The position numbers were made by a program, and so were the translations under genes. This document shows positions 22,534 through 29,738 of a stretch of DNA of 64,000 nucleotides, piece by piece. The stretch lies in the IMG/VR virus record IMGVR_UViG_3300009176_000002, positions 1 to 64,000 of that record. One strand, 5' to 3'. The notes under the pieces were generated by a model. That model saw only the letters and a list, made by a program, of their open reading frames with translations, did no database searches and was not told the DNA's origin. This DNA comes from a virus. Every line of letters starts with the position of its first letter. The stretch's first letter is position 1.

Positions 22534-22751
22534 GCAAGCGAGCGCGAGCGCGGGTACGGGTGGAGCGCCTGATCGGGCGAGCCGACGGGGCGCGCCTCAC
22601 CATCGATCACTTGCAGTTTGACCTGAGCGACGACGACTGCGTACGGCTGGCGGCGCAGCTGTTGCCGCTGCTGAATCGGGCGGCGCGCGGGGCGCAGGCC
22701 ACGATCCGGCGCGTCGTCGACGAGCAGGCGCGCCGGGAGGGCGAGCCATGA
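22530..22751 (+). CDS. Small basic protein (73 residues)
   Basis: ATGA-coupled. Arg-rich start MSKRARARVRVERLIGRADG then strand/helix ARLTIDHLQFDLSDDDCVRL and a helix LLPLLNRAARGAQATIRRVV. Looks like a small nucleic-acid- or protein-binding domain. No family recognised. Confidence 0.55.
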   Translation: MSKRARARVRVERLIGRADGARLTIDHLQFDLSDDDCVRLAAQLLPLLNRAARGAQATIRRVVDEQARREGEP

Positions 22752-23089
22752 GCGCGCTGGCCGCGTTCGCGGGGGCGTTCGGCCTGGGCGCGGCGGTCGT
22801 CGCGCTCACCACGGCCTACCTGGTGTCGCGGGTCTTCGCGACGGGCTTCACGGTGCTCGACGCCCGGCTCGGAGAGATCGCGGCGGCGATTCGCGAGCGC
22901 GGGCCTGACCTGCACGTGCAGCTGCGCGACGTCCCGCCCAACGCGGCGGCGCACGCGCTGGCCGCGCGCCTGCGACTGGAGGCGGATCGGATGGGCGACG
23001 TCGAGCATCCGCAGGGCTGGGCGGCGGGTGACGACCAGACGGTGGCGCTGCTGCGCGAGGCGGCGGAGTGGCTGGAGGGGCGACCATGA
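22748..23089 (+). CDS. Membrane-anchored small protein (113 residues)
   Basis: ATGA-coupled. N-terminal transmembrane segment (LAAFAGAFGLGAAVVALTTA then YLVSRVFATGFTVL), followed by an acidic/basic helical domain (ARLGEIAAAIRERGPDLHVQ, LRLEADRMGDVEHPQGWAAG, LLREAAEWLEG). Similar overall plan to the 74-residue protein at 22089, possibly diverged paralogues. Confidence 0.55.
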   Translation: MSALAAFAGAFGLGAAVVALTTAYLVSRVFATGFTVLDARLGEIAAAIRERGPDLHVQLRDVPPNAAAHALAARLRLEADRMGDVEHPQGWAAGDDQTVALLREAAEWLEGRP

Positions 23090-23223
23090 GCAGCACACCT
23101 GAAGAGCCGCCGACACCAGCCCCTGAGATCCCGCCCGACCTCCGCGAGGCGCTGATCGAGATGTGGACGCAGATTCTCTGCGCGGAGCACGCCGAGCCAG
23201 CGCCCGAGGAGCCGAAGCCATGA
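23086..23223 (+). CDS. Small acidic Pro-rich protein (45 residues)
   Basis: ATGA-coupled at both ends. Sequence starts MSSTPEEPPTPAPEIPPDLR, then a helix EALIEMWTQILCAEHAEP and an acidic end. No known domain; compact size and coupling support translation. Confidence 0.5.
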   Translation: MSSTPEEPPTPAPEIPPDLREALIEMWTQILCAEHAEPAPEEPKP

Positions 23224-23435
23224 CCGATCACCCGCTGCCGCCGCCGTCGTCGCTGCTGGGGCCACGCGACCCCGAAGCCCCGATCACCCTGGTCATGCGC
23301 CCCGAGCTGGCGCGCGCGCTGGCTGACCTGGTGGAGCGTGCGCTGCTGGAGCTGGAGCGGCCGCCGCAGGGGCTGGAGGCGCAGGCGGCGTGCTTCGTCA
23401 TCATGCACGTACGCACAGGGGAGCCGAGGCCGTGA
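23220..23435 (+). CDS. Small hypothetical protein (71 residues)
   Basis: ATGA-coupled. Pro-rich beginning (MTDHPLPPPSSLLGPRDPEA), a strand ITLVMRPELARALADLVE and helices RALLELERPPQGLEAQAACF. No catalytic motif seen. Followed by a GTGA-coupled gene. Confidence 0.5.
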   Translation: MTDHPLPPPSSLLGPRDPEAPITLVMRPELARALADLVERALLELERPPQGLEAQAACFVIMHVRTGEPRP

Positions 23436-23602
23436 AGCGCGGGCGCATCCCCCGGCGCGTCAAGCGCAGCTGGCTGTACTACGTCGGCTCACCGCGCACG
23501 ATGCGGCGGTGGAAGCTGGTGCGCCGCTACTACCTGCGGTTGTCCGAGGCGGTCAAGCGGCACGACGCGATTGCGGCGGCGGCACAGCGGGAGCGGGACT
23601 GA
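23432..23602 (+). CDS. Small highly basic protein (56 residues)
   Basis: GTG start overlapping the previous stop (GTGA). Very basic and aromatic: MKRGRIPRRVKRSWLYYVGS then PRTMRRWKLVRRYYLRLSEA. It is likely nucleic-acid binding or membrane-surface associated. No family recognised. Confidence 0.5.
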   Translation: MKRGRIPRRVKRSWLYYVGSPRTMRRWKLVRRYYLRLSEAVKRHDAIAAAAQRERD

Positions 23603-23979
23603 TGGACCTGCCCGAGGGCACGCTGCGGCTGTTCTGGCGCCTGGGCGGCGAGGACGGGCACACGCCGATCCACGAGCCTGACGTGCTGGTCTGGGCCGGG
23701 TGGCTGGAGATGACCGCCGAGCTGCCGAGCGAGCGCAGCGTCGGCTACGAGCAGGTCGGCGACCGCGTGGTGTCGACGGCGTTCCTGGGCATGGCGATGG
23801 GCATCAGCGGCATGTGGGGCACGCCGCCGCTGCTGTTCGAGACGGCGATCTTCACCCTGGCGGGCGAGGGGCTGGCGGCGGTCGATCTGGCGGGGCGCTA
23901 CTCCACCTGGGACGAGGCGGCGGCGGGGCACGCGGTGGTGGTGGCGCGGCTACAGGCTGGGGGCGATGAGGACGCGTGA
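23602..23979 (+). CDS. Hypothetical accessory protein (125 residues)
   Basis: TGATG-coupled. Begins MDLPEGTLRLFWRLGGEDG; the middle VGYEQVGDRVVSTAFLGMAM then GISGMWGTPPLLFETAIF and the end RYSTWDEAAAGHAVVVARLQ suggest a globular alpha/beta fold. The WDEAAAGH-x-x-V/A end pattern occurs in small phage proteins I cannot name. Overlaps the next gene by 14 bases. Confidence 0.55.
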   Translation: MDLPEGTLRLFWRLGGEDGHTPIHEPDVLVWAGWLEMTAELPSERSVGYEQVGDRVVSTAFLGMAMGISGMWGTPPLLFETAIFTLAGEGLAAVDLAGRYSTWDEAAAGHAVVVARLQAGGDEDA

Positions 23980-24058
23980 GCCGCTGCCCCCGGTCGTGAT
24001 CCTGTGCCTGTGGCTGTTGGCGGGGCTGCTGCTGTGGCGGCTGTTCGGGGCGCTGTGA
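23966..24058 (+). CDS. Tiny membrane protein (30 residues)
   Basis: ATG at 23966, stop TGA 24056-24058, one-base coupled to the next start. MRTREPLPPVVILCLWLLAG then LLLWRLFGAL: a positively charged N-terminus and one transmembrane helix. The pattern resembles other single-span micro-proteins in this array. Confidence 0.45.
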   Translation: MRTREPLPPVVILCLWLLAGLLLWRLFGAL

Positions 24059-24378
24059 TGAAGACCTTCTGGCTCTCCTTCGTCAACCCGCGCAAGCCGG
24101 CGGGCCACCGGTTCCTCGGCGTCGCGGTGGTCGAGGTCACCGAGGCGGAGGCGCACGCCGCCCGCCGCCTGGTGCGGCGCCAGTTCCGGCACGCCGCGGC
24201 GAGCGCGTTCTGGATCGCGGCAGCGAGCCGCAAGGCGCGGCAGCTGGGCTGCAATCCCGGCGGCGAGGTCAGCTGCGTCGAGCTGGACGTGACGACCTTC
24301 CCCCCGCCGGAGGACGTGCCCCGCGGCCAGCTGCTGTCGCACGCTAGGCTGATGGAGCTGGGCCTGCTGCCCAGCTGA
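24058..24378 (+). CDS. Small hypothetical protein (106 residues)
   Basis: TGATG-coupled start; MKTFWLSFVNPRKPAGHRFL then GVAVVEVTEAEAHAARRLVR. Strand-loop-strand-helix with FWLSFV and GVAVVEVT suggests a compact alpha/beta domain. C-terminus ends SHARLMELGLLPS. The pattern FWLSFAD/N...FLGV...V..AE-x-x-A is recurrent in phage proteins of unknown role. No further call. Confidence 0.55.
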   Translation: MKTFWLSFVNPRKPAGHRFLGVAVVEVTEAEAHAARRLVRRQFRHAAASAFWIAAASRKARQLGCNPGGEVSCVELDVTTFPPPEDVPRGQLLSHARLMELGLLPS

Positions 24379-24390
24379 GGAGGACGACCT

Positions 24391-24654
24391 ATGGCTGATG
24401 ACGCCCCGAGCGCGCTCGACCTGATCTACGACCCGCTCAGTGTGCGCTCGTGGATCGCCCGCGAGCTGCCGACCCACCCGCCGACCGCCGACTGCCCCGA
24501 CCTGGAGTGCCTGGTCTGCGGCGTGCGCGACTGCCCGCACGGCGAGCCGCTGCACTACCACCACGACGGCTGCCCGGCGGGCTGGACGTGTCCGCGCAAG
24601 GCACCGGGCGCGGAGCACTGCGCCTGCCGGCCGGCGGACGAGCCGCAGCCATGA
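24391..24654 (+). CDS. Cys/His-rich small protein (87 residues)
   Basis: ATG at 24391 after GAGGAGGACG. Contains C/H clusters: DCPDLECLVCGVRDCPHGEP, LHYHHDGCPAGWTCPRK and EHCACR, so probably two metal sites. Comparable zinc-rich micro-proteins in phage early regions often act on host proteins, but nothing here fixes a target. Confidence 0.55.
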   Translation: MADDAPSALDLIYDPLSVRSWIARELPTHPPTADCPDLECLVCGVRDCPHGEPLHYHHDGCPAGWTCPRKAPGAEHCACRPADEPQP

Positions 24655-24794
24655 TCAAGCGACTCGTCCTGGCCCTGCTGGTGGTGGCGCTGGCGCGGTG
24701 GTACTTCGACATCAGCGTGCTGGACTACCTGCGCGCCACCCTGCTGCCGCTCCTCCTGCCGCTCTGTGAGTTCGCCCACGTCAGCTGCTACTGA
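24651..24794 (+). CDS. Small membrane protein (47 residues)
   Basis: ATGA-coupled. Two hydrophobic stretches: MIKRLVLALLVVALARWYF and YLRATLLPLLLPLCEFAHVS, separated by DISVLD. Basic N-terminus suggests cytoplasmic start. One of several small membrane proteins of the array; holin-like size, but no supporting endolysin neighbour. Confidence 0.5.
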   Translation: MIKRLVLALLVVALARWYFDISVLDYLRATLLPLLLPLCEFAHVSCY

Positions 24795-24800
24795 GGCGCC

Positions 24801-25100
24801 ATGAAGCTCCGCGACGACGGACCCGACCCCCTGACCATCTACCGGGTGAACAAGTACCACACCGTCTACACGCTGCAGTCGCTCGACGGCGGCACGCGCA
24901 CGGCGATCACGCGCGGAGGCCGGACGATCACCGTCAACATCGCCCTCGCGACGCTCAACCGTGCGTGGAATCGCTGGACGCAGCGGGACTATTCGGTGCG
25001 CGAGGCGTTCGCCTTCCTGACCTCGGCGGAACGCGAGTTCCTCGACACGGGCATCCTGACCGAGGACTGGCTGCCCACAGATGCCAGCTATCGGCGCTGA
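24801..25100 (+). CDS. Hypothetical protein (99 residues)
   Basis: ATG at 24801. Strands KLRDDGPDPLTIYRVNKYHT and VYTLQSLDGGTRTAITRGGR, then a helix-rich part LATLNRAWNRWTQRDYSV and a C-terminal FLTSAEREFLDTGILTEDWL. Looks like a small folded domain. Last gene before a 200-base gap containing a promoter. Confidence 0.55.
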   Translation: MKLRDDGPDPLTIYRVNKYHTVYTLQSLDGGTRTAITRGGRTITVNIALATLNRAWNRWTQRDYSVREAFAFLTSAEREFLDTGILTEDWLPTDASYRR

Positions 25101-25191
25101 GGACGCCCAGCTGCCCTGACCCCCAGGCGACCGGCTCCGCCCTCAGCCGGCCCGCCGCCGAGCCTGTCGCCTGCTCAGCCTCTTCAGCCTC

Positions 25192-25254
25192 CTCAGTCCC
25201 AGCGCCCTACCGTACCGGTACCTGTACGTACCTACAGTACCGATCGTACCTTGC
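25192..25254 (+). repeat. GTAC-rich palindromic stretch
   Basis: Within about 60 bases the tetramer GTAC, its palindromic neighbours GGTACC and CGTACG, and TACC/GGTA words recur (for example CCGTACCGGTACC, CTGTACGTACC, CAGTACC). It lies just upstream of the promoter at 25251-25281 and may be a protein binding site or a relic of short repeats. Confidence 0.4.
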
Positions 25255-25281
25255 GACGACCGCTCGACAACTTGCTAGACT
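25251..25281 (+). promoter_or_regulatory. Extended -10 promoter before the zinc-ribbon gene
   Basis: TGCTAGACT (25273-25281) is an extended -10 very like TGCTAGGCT at the early promoter and TGCTACACT before the integrase gene. TTGCGA (25251-25256) is a possible -35 at a long 19-base distance. It would drive the gene at 25305, which has AGGAGG upstream. Confidence 0.5.
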
Positions 25282-25304
25282 CCGACCGCAGGAGGTAGCC
25301 ACCG

Positions 25305-25805
25305 ATGCCGACCGTCCCGACCGCCCCGCCTGCCGATCGCTTCTACGCCCGCCTGATCAAGTTCGAGCTGGCCTGCCCGAGCTGCGGCCACCTGTTCGCG
25401 TCCGACGACGAGGAGGGCGTGCGAGTCGTGGGCTCGATGGTGAAGAAGGGGCGGCAGCTCGCCCGCAAGCAGGGGCGCTCGGTCAAGCAGGCGCACCAAC
25501 TGGTCTGGAACCCCCTCACACAGCGCCTACGATGCCCCAGGTGCCGCGGTCACTTCGTGGTGGGCCTGTTGGCCTTCCCCTCGCCTGGAGGCGGCAGACA
25601 CGCCCCTGAGGCCCCTCCTGACGCCATCCAGACGATCGCCGAGCGGCGGCAGCTGCGCGCGGCGGGGGGTGGGTGGGTGGCCGAGGCGCCGTATCTCGGC
25701 CAGGCGGTCAATCACTACGTGCCGGCGGGGTGCAGCTGCCCGCCGAAGGGCTGGGCGGCGAGCTGCCCGGTGCACGCGAGCCAGGCGGGGCCGGACCCTG
25801 CCTGA
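25305..25805 (+). CDS. Zinc-ribbon protein (166 residues)
   Basis: ATG at 25305 after AGGAGG. A four-Cys zinc ribbon is split by a basic insert: FELACPSCGHLFASDDEEG ... RQLARKQGRSVKQAHQLVW ... LRCPRCRGHFVVGLL. The second half is less ordered, with a Cys pair GCSCPPKGWAASCPVHA. The basic insert between the two CxxC knuckles suggests DNA or RNA binding. It has its own promoter and is followed by a convergent gap. Confidence 0.6.
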   Translation: MPTVPTAPPADRFYARLIKFELACPSCGHLFASDDEEGVRVVGSMVKKGRQLARKQGRSVKQAHQLVWNPLTQRLRCPRCRGHFVVGLLAFPSPGGGRHAPEAPPDAIQTIAERRQLRAAGGGWVAEAPYLGQAVNHYVPAGCSCPPKGWAASCPVHASQAGPDPA

Positions 25806-26112
25806 TTCGCTTGCCACACGAAAACCTTATACGACTCGGCGTATATAGTTCAGTTTTATGCCCTTAGCAGGGTTAAGTCTCTCAGGCTCTAGGAGTACGG
25901 GGAAAGGACACGACTAGGACAAGGACACTAGATCAGGGGCTGATCAGGGTCGATAGGGACATTTTTCCGACCTCATGTACCATCTTGTACTATCTGTATA
26001 TACGTCACTTACCCCCCACACACCCCCCACACACCCCCCCGCCTCAACGTTCACTGTTTCTTCGCTTTTTGGCGGCGGCTGGGGAGGGGACTTTCGCCCC
26101 CTCCCGGTGGCC
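25806..26112. other. Convergent intergenic region with dyad and low-complexity C/A tract
   Basis: No gene found. It contains a TATACG-N6-CGTATA dyad (about 25829-25846), a TATATACG word near 25995, a C/A-rich tract (about 26012-26042) made of CCCCCCACACA repeats, and the hairpin at 26082-26105. Local GC is lower than around it. It separates a plus-strand gene from a convergent minus-strand gene. Confidence 0.5.
26082..26105. terminator. Probable terminator hairpin between convergent genes
   Basis: GGGAGGGG (26082-26089) pairs with CCCCTCCC (26098-26105) around an 8-base loop. TTTTT at about 26066 lies on the plus-strand upstream side, so as a minus-strand hairpin it has an A/T stretch downstream. 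Placement between convergent genes supports a terminator. Confidence 0.45.
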
Positions 26113-27075
26113 TTACTGCACGACGACCCGGCGGTAGATCCCGTGTCGAGTCTTGTTGACCTTGCCGTCCTCGATGAGCTGAAGGAGTGACCGCTGCACG
26201 GTCTTGCGGGTGAGGGGGATCGCCTCGGCCAGTTCGACGATCGACTGAAGGGTCATTGGCTCGCCGTTCTCCGGCATGAGGTGCAGCACGCGCGTGCAGC
26301 TGCCCCGGTCGGCGCCGGTGTAGGGCAGGAACAGCCCGTGCTCGTCACGTTCGAGCGGGAACAGCTCCGGTGGGGCTTCATGTGGGTGCCAGAGGAAGGC
26401 GAAGTAGGGCTTGTTGATCTCCTCGGGCGCGGCCAGATACATCTGGGTGTCGCCGAAGCCGAAGAGCGCGGCCGACCCCAGGATGGCATCCTGCAGGCGG
26501 AGGTAGCGGGCGTTCTTGTCGGTCTTCATCTTGCCGGAGTGGGCCGTCCCCAGGATGGTCAGGCCCCGGTCACGCATCCCCGCCCGCAGCTCCAGGCAGG
26601 CGACCGCGCAGGTGTCGTAGTCGACCAGCTGCCCACCGAGGAAGAGCCCGATCGGGTCGACCGCGACGACCCCGCCTGGCGCCAGCTTCAGCTTGTCGAT
26701 GAAGTCGAGCAGGAGCTTGGTGCGGTCGAACTTCCGCCGCAAGCTGCGGGGGTCGAACTTCGGGTCGTCGACCATGCAGTAGCGCGCGATGTCGCCGTAG
26801 CCGACGCGCTCGAACCAGAAGCCCGCCCCGCGCGACCAGCCCCGGTCGCTGGCGATGATGCCGAGCCCTGAGATCGGGTTGGGCTGGTGGCCGAAGATGA
26901 GCCGCCCGTCGTGGAGGTCGCGCAGCAGCGTCGCAAGTAGGGCCGTCTTGCCTGTGCCAGCGGCGCCGGCAATGAGCGATACGCCGCCGAACGGGATGAT
27001 GCGCGGGATGGGGTCGAGGGGAGTCGTGAGCGTGGGTTGACTTTCGGGCGGATCTGTGGTTCTGTTTTTAGTCAT
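26113..27075 (-). CDS. RecA-like P-loop ATPase with C-terminal winged helix (RepA/DnaB-like)
   Basis: ATG at 27075 preceded by AGGAAGGA; 320 residues. Walker A GAAGTGKTALLATLL (about residues 37-51); a Walker B-like strand GGVVAVDPIGLFLGG; then GLTILGTAHSGKMKTDK, the sensor region of RepA/AAA_25 type ATPases. The last 60 residues (MTLQSIVELAEAIPLTRKTV, QRSLLQLIEDGKVNKT) form a winged helix. Such proteins act as replicative helicases or helicase loaders of plasmids and phages. It is transcribed divergently from 27310 and opposite to the other replication genes, an unusual orientation. Confidence 0.7.
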   Translation of the reverse strand: MTKNRTTDPPESQPTLTTPLDPIPRIIPFGGVSLIAGAAGTGKTALLATLLRDLHDGRLIFGHQPNPISGLGIIASDRGWSRGAGFWFERVGYGDIARYCMVDDPKFDPRSLRRKFDRTKLLLDFIDKLKLAPGGVVAVDPIGLFLGGQLVDYDTCAVACLELRAGMRDRGLTILGTAHSGKMKTDKNARYLRLQDAILGSAALFGFGDTQMYLAAPEEINKPYFAFLWHPHEAPPELFPLERDEHGLFLPYTGADRGSCTRVLHLMPENGEPMTLQSIVELAEAIPLTRKTVQRSLLQLIEDGKVNKTRHGIYRRVVVQ

Positions 27076-27205
27076 CGACACGTCCTTCCTGTGGAGAGTG
27101 GGGAGAGCGGGCAGCTCGGGGATCAAGTCGCCCGCTCTTCCCCGTAGGAAGCGTCCCTTCTACCGCAGCCCTTTCCCCCAGATCAAGCCTCCCCGACCGC
27201 TAGCG

Positions 27206-27226
27206 GTGTGACCTCCCCTGTCACAC
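27206..27226. promoter_or_regulatory. Perfect 7-bp dyad (operator-like) in the divergent region
   Basis: GTGTGAC (27206-27212) and GTCACAC (27220-27226) form a perfect dyad with 7 bases between. It lies between the divergent ATPase gene and the promoter at 27254, about 30 bases from that -35. A dimeric regulator, possibly the winged-helix protein at 28220 or the ATPase itself, could bind here. Confidence 0.5.
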
Positions 27227-27253
27227 TCCCGGTAGGGGTCTGCGCCTGACAGG

Positions 27254-27283
27254 TTGACAGCGACGCGTCTCTCCAGCTACGCT
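27254..27283 (+). promoter_or_regulatory. Promoter of the 27310 operon
   Basis: TTGACA (27254-27259), 18-base spacer, TACGCT (27278-27283). Predicted start near 27290 gives a leader of about 20 bases with GGAG before the ATG at 27310. Confidence 0.55.
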
Positions 27284-27309
27284 GCGTGTCAGGAGTGAGA
27301 GACACGAAA

Positions 27310-27663
27310 ATGCTGAGTGAATACGTACGAGACGATGATCCGGACCTGACGATCAAGGACGCGTTCAAGGAGCGCCCAGGCAAGCCGCTCCACCTCCGGC
27401 TGCAGCCGATGATTCTCCGCAAGGACGGGCAATACCACGCCTGGCGACGGGTGCGCTGGACCCTGGCGTGCGACTCGGCCGGCGAGGCGTTCGACGCCCG
27501 CGACCTGCTGCGCACCTTCTTCGACGCCCTGAACCGCTGCGGCCCCTCGACCCTCAAGCAGCTGCTGCTCGCGGCCAAGCACGAGGGCAGGCCCGAGGCG
27601 CGCGCCGTACCACCGACGACGACGACCACGCCACCAACCACCACCACGACACCGGAGGACTAG
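27310..27663 (+). CDS. Small protein with Pro/Thr repeat tail
   Basis: The ATG at 27310 fits the predicted transcript start and gives 117 residues; GTG at 27295 or 27286 are alternatives. The core reads DLTIKDAFKERPGKPLHLRL, QYHAWRRVRWTLACDSAGEA and FDARDLLRTFFDALNRCGPS, TLKQLLLAAKHEG, a helical fold. The last 20 residues are a PPTTTTTPP repeat encoded by ACC/ACG triplets. Function unknown; first gene of a rightward operon with two putative DNA-binding proteins. Confidence 0.6.
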   Translation: MLSEYVRDDDPDLTIKDAFKERPGKPLHLRLQPMILRKDGQYHAWRRVRWTLACDSAGEAFDARDLLRTFFDALNRCGPSTLKQLLLAAKHEGRPEARAVPPTTTTTPPTTTTTPED

Positions 27664-27665
27664 AC

Positions 27666-28166
27666 ATGCACCTGAGTAACGCCATCCTCGGCAAGCACGC
27701 CGTCGACCACCTGCAGCAGACCGCCCGCGCGGCGGTCATCGAGATCGGGAGTGACAAGCTGACGCGGGCCGACCTGGCGCGCGTCGGCTGCTACAACTTC
27801 ATGGCGGCGCGGATGCTGAGTGCGGTGCTGCACCGCGAGCTGCAGGTCAAGAATCTGCGGGAGGTCTACGAAACGATCCCGCCCTCGGCGCTGACGCTGC
27901 CGCGGCTGGGAGCGGTCAGTCTGGCGGTGCTCGGGGCGGCGTTCGAGGCGAGGAAGCTGGGCGACCTGGAGAGCTACGTCAAGCGGCACCTGGCGGCCGA
28001 GCAGCAGGTCACGACCTGGCACACCATGAAGGCGCACGAGGCCGCAGAGGTCGCGCGTGAGCGGAAGGAGAAGCGGGCCAGGAAGGAGAAGCGGCGGGGC
28101 AAGGCCCACGAGCTACGGGTGGCGCGGTTTGAGCAGCGGCAACCGCAAATGGCGGTGGCAGGCTAG
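27666..28166 (+). CDS. Helical regulator-like protein (166 residues)
   Basis: ATG at 27666, two bases after the previous stop codon. Helices LGKHAVDHLQQTARAAVIEI and LARVGCYNFMAARMLSAVLH, then VYETIPPSALTLPRLGAVSL. The part TRADLARVGCYNFMAARML could be a helix-turn-helix. The C-terminus is a very basic Lys/Arg/Glu helix (ERKEKRARKEKRRGKAHELR). Suggests a DNA- or RNA-binding protein; no family recognised. Confidence 0.55.
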   Translation: MHLSNAILGKHAVDHLQQTARAAVIEIGSDKLTRADLARVGCYNFMAARMLSAVLHRELQVKNLREVYETIPPSALTLPRLGAVSLAVLGAAFEARKLGDLESYVKRHLAAEQQVTTWHTMKAHEAAEVARERKEKRARKEKRRGKAHELRVARFEQRQPQMAVAG

Positions 28167-28219
28167 ACTATCGCGGACCTGCGGTGGTGCCGATAGCCGG
28201 CATCGAGGAGACGACGACG

Positions 28220-28900
28220 ATGCCGACGACGACACAGATGCTGGAGAAGGCGGAGGCGCTGGAGGCGCTCGCCAAGGCGATTCGCATGACGATCGCTGCG
28301 ATGAACGGCGACCTGACCGAGCGCAAAGAGAAGCGGGTGGGCACGGTGATCGAGGAGGCCCTGGCGCTGCGGCGGGAGCAGCGTGGCCAGGGCGAGCCGG
28401 CCCCGCGTGCGACCAGGGCCACCCTCGACAGCCGCGTGGCGAGGATTCGCACCTTCCTCGCCGAGGGGCCGAAGAAGACCCAGGACGTGCAGGAGTACCT
28501 GGCGGGGCACGGGGACGATGTGCCCCTCAGCCGCGATCGGGTGCGGCAGATGCTGCAGGAGATGCCCGACACCACACAGGTGGGCAAGACGGCCAAGGCG
28601 CGGTGGTCACTCAACGGCTCCGCTGAGCGTCCCATCGCCGCTCGCCCCGCCAGCCAGCCCAAGCCGAAGAAGAGGCCGCACAAGCCCGCCCCCAACGCCG
28701 CCCAGGTCAAGGAGAATCGCGTCTTCAGCGCCCAGCTGCTGGAGAAGTTCCCCAGGGGCACCGTGGTGACGACGAAAGACCTCCACGACATCGGGGTCGA
28801 CCTCGCCGGGGTCCGCAAGCTGGGCGGGCTGTTCCGCCACGGCTACCTGAAACGCAAAGGCGAGGGCTGGGTCCGCACCAGCAAGCCCTTCACCCCGTAG
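28220..28900 (+). CDS. Protein with two winged-helix-like domains
   Basis: ATG at 28220 after GAGGAG; 226 residues. An N-terminal helical part (MLEKAEALEALAKAIRMTIA) leads to a winged helix (RIRTFLAEGPKKTQDVQEYL, SRDRVRQMLQEMPDTTQVG, ARWSLNGS), a basic Pro-rich linker (PASQPKPKKRPHKPAPN), and a second winged-helix-like region (FPRGTVVTTKDLHDIGVDL, VRKLGGLFRHGYLKRKGEGW). Two DNA-binding units in one chain suggest a replication initiator or transcription regulator. No family recognised. Confidence 0.6.
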   Translation: MPTTTQMLEKAEALEALAKAIRMTIAAMNGDLTERKEKRVGTVIEEALALRREQRGQGEPAPRATRATLDSRVARIRTFLAEGPKKTQDVQEYLAGHGDDVPLSRDRVRQMLQEMPDTTQVGKTAKARWSLNGSAERPIAARPASQPKPKKRPHKPAPNAAQVKENRVFSAQLLEKFPRGTVVTTKDLHDIGVDLAGVRKLGGLFRHGYLKRKGEGWVRTSKPFTP

Positions 28901-28981
28901 CCGCCCAGGATCGCGAGGATGACCGCGACCCAGCCCGATCGAGCTAGCCCGCCTGGCGACGCACCGCGCCGCCCGCCCCGG

Positions 28982-29211
28982 TCAGGTAGGGGGTTTGTCG
29001 CGCGCGGCCTTGACGAGAGCCACCAGGGTCATCTCAAAGCTCCCGAGAGCGGCGGCGGCGCCGATCGGGTCGCGCTCCTCTAGCGCTTTGTGGAGCCGGA
29101 TGATCTTGGCCCACGTCGGCGTGGCCGGCGGCTTGCTGTGACCGCTGGTGGTTGGGGTGTGTCTCGCCGGCCGCCGCGCCGCCGCTTTGACTGGGCGTCG
29201 AGCCGCGAGGC
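28982..29211 (-). pseudogene. Detached C-terminal part of the repressor in the shifted frame
   Basis: Downstream of a C5 run (29216-29212 read on the minus strand), the neighbouring frame carries sensible protein sequence that the upstream frame lacks: AARRPVKAAARRPARHTPT, then WAKIIRLHKALEERDPIGAA and LGSFEMTLVALVKAARDKP, stop at 28984-28982. If one C of the run is removed, the HTH protein continues into this frame for about 258 residues in total. This part would be the oligomerisation helix region. Confidence 0.5.
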
Positions 29212-29738
29212 GGGGGAAGCTCGGCGATGGTTTGCTCTCGGAGGGCGACGAAGTGGGACAGGAGGACGTGTAGATAGTTCCCGAGTTTGCGAAGGTACTC
29301 CTCCCGTTCCGCCATCGTGTCGAACATCGACGCACGCCGCACCTCCTTGTGGACATCGTAGTCATAGACCCGCGACTCTAAGTCCGCGCAGACGACACTG
29401 AGCGGCAGCCCGAACAGCTCCCGCGCCAACTTCTCGTAGTACACCCACCCACTCTTCCGCCGCTTCTGCCCCAGCAAGTAACTGACCGCCGCTTGCGAGA
29501 TGCCGAGGACCTTCGCGAGTTCGCGCTGCGACCAACGATGCCGCACCAGCTGCTCGCGCACCATGTCGGCCAGCGCCGTCGACAACGTGAGCGGCGGCTC
29601 GTGTGGTGGCGGCGGCAGTGGCGGCAGCGCCAGCGCGGCGCGGGTGCGAGCGGTGATCGCGGCGGACGGACTCGAAGGGACAGCTGCCGAGGGAGAACGC
29701 CGCCGCCGTCGTGCGGGCGAGGACGTGTGTTTGCTCAT
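29034..29738 (-). CDS. HTH (XRE-type) repressor, reading frame apparently interrupted
   Basis: ATG at 29738; as read, 234 residues. After a basic Ser/Pro start comes an HTH_3-type domain: MVREQLVRHRWSQRELAKVL, GISQAAVSYLLGQKRRKSGW, VYYEKLARELFGLPLSVVCA. Helices follow (MFDTMAEREEYLRKLGNYLH, LLSHFVALREQTIAELP). After the C5 run the frame turns into Arg/Gln/Ser-rich antisense-like text, while the +1 frame remains protein-like, so a one-base change or a programmed shift is likely. It is divergent from a Cro-like gene and flanked by operator dyads, the standard lysogeny-switch arrangement. It most likely keeps the prophage silent. Confidence 0.65.
   Translation of the reverse strand: MSKHTSSPARRRRRSPSAAVPSSPSAAITARTRAALALPPLPPPPHEPPLTLSTALADMVREQLVRHRWSQRELAKVLGISQAAVSYLLGQKRRKSGWVYYEKLARELFGLPLSVVCADLESRVYDYDVHKEVRRASMFDTMAEREEYLRKLGNYLHVLLSHFVALREQTIAELPPPRGSTPSQSGGAAAGETHPNHQRSQQAAGHADVGQDHPAPQSARGARPDRRRRRSREL

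Noticed and set aside
25826-25850. Resemblance to a T7 RNA polymerase promoter (TTATACGACTC...TATAG)
   Set aside because: Only a partial match with a 4-base insertion, no phage RNA polymerase gene in the window, and a simple TATACG dyad explains the similarity.
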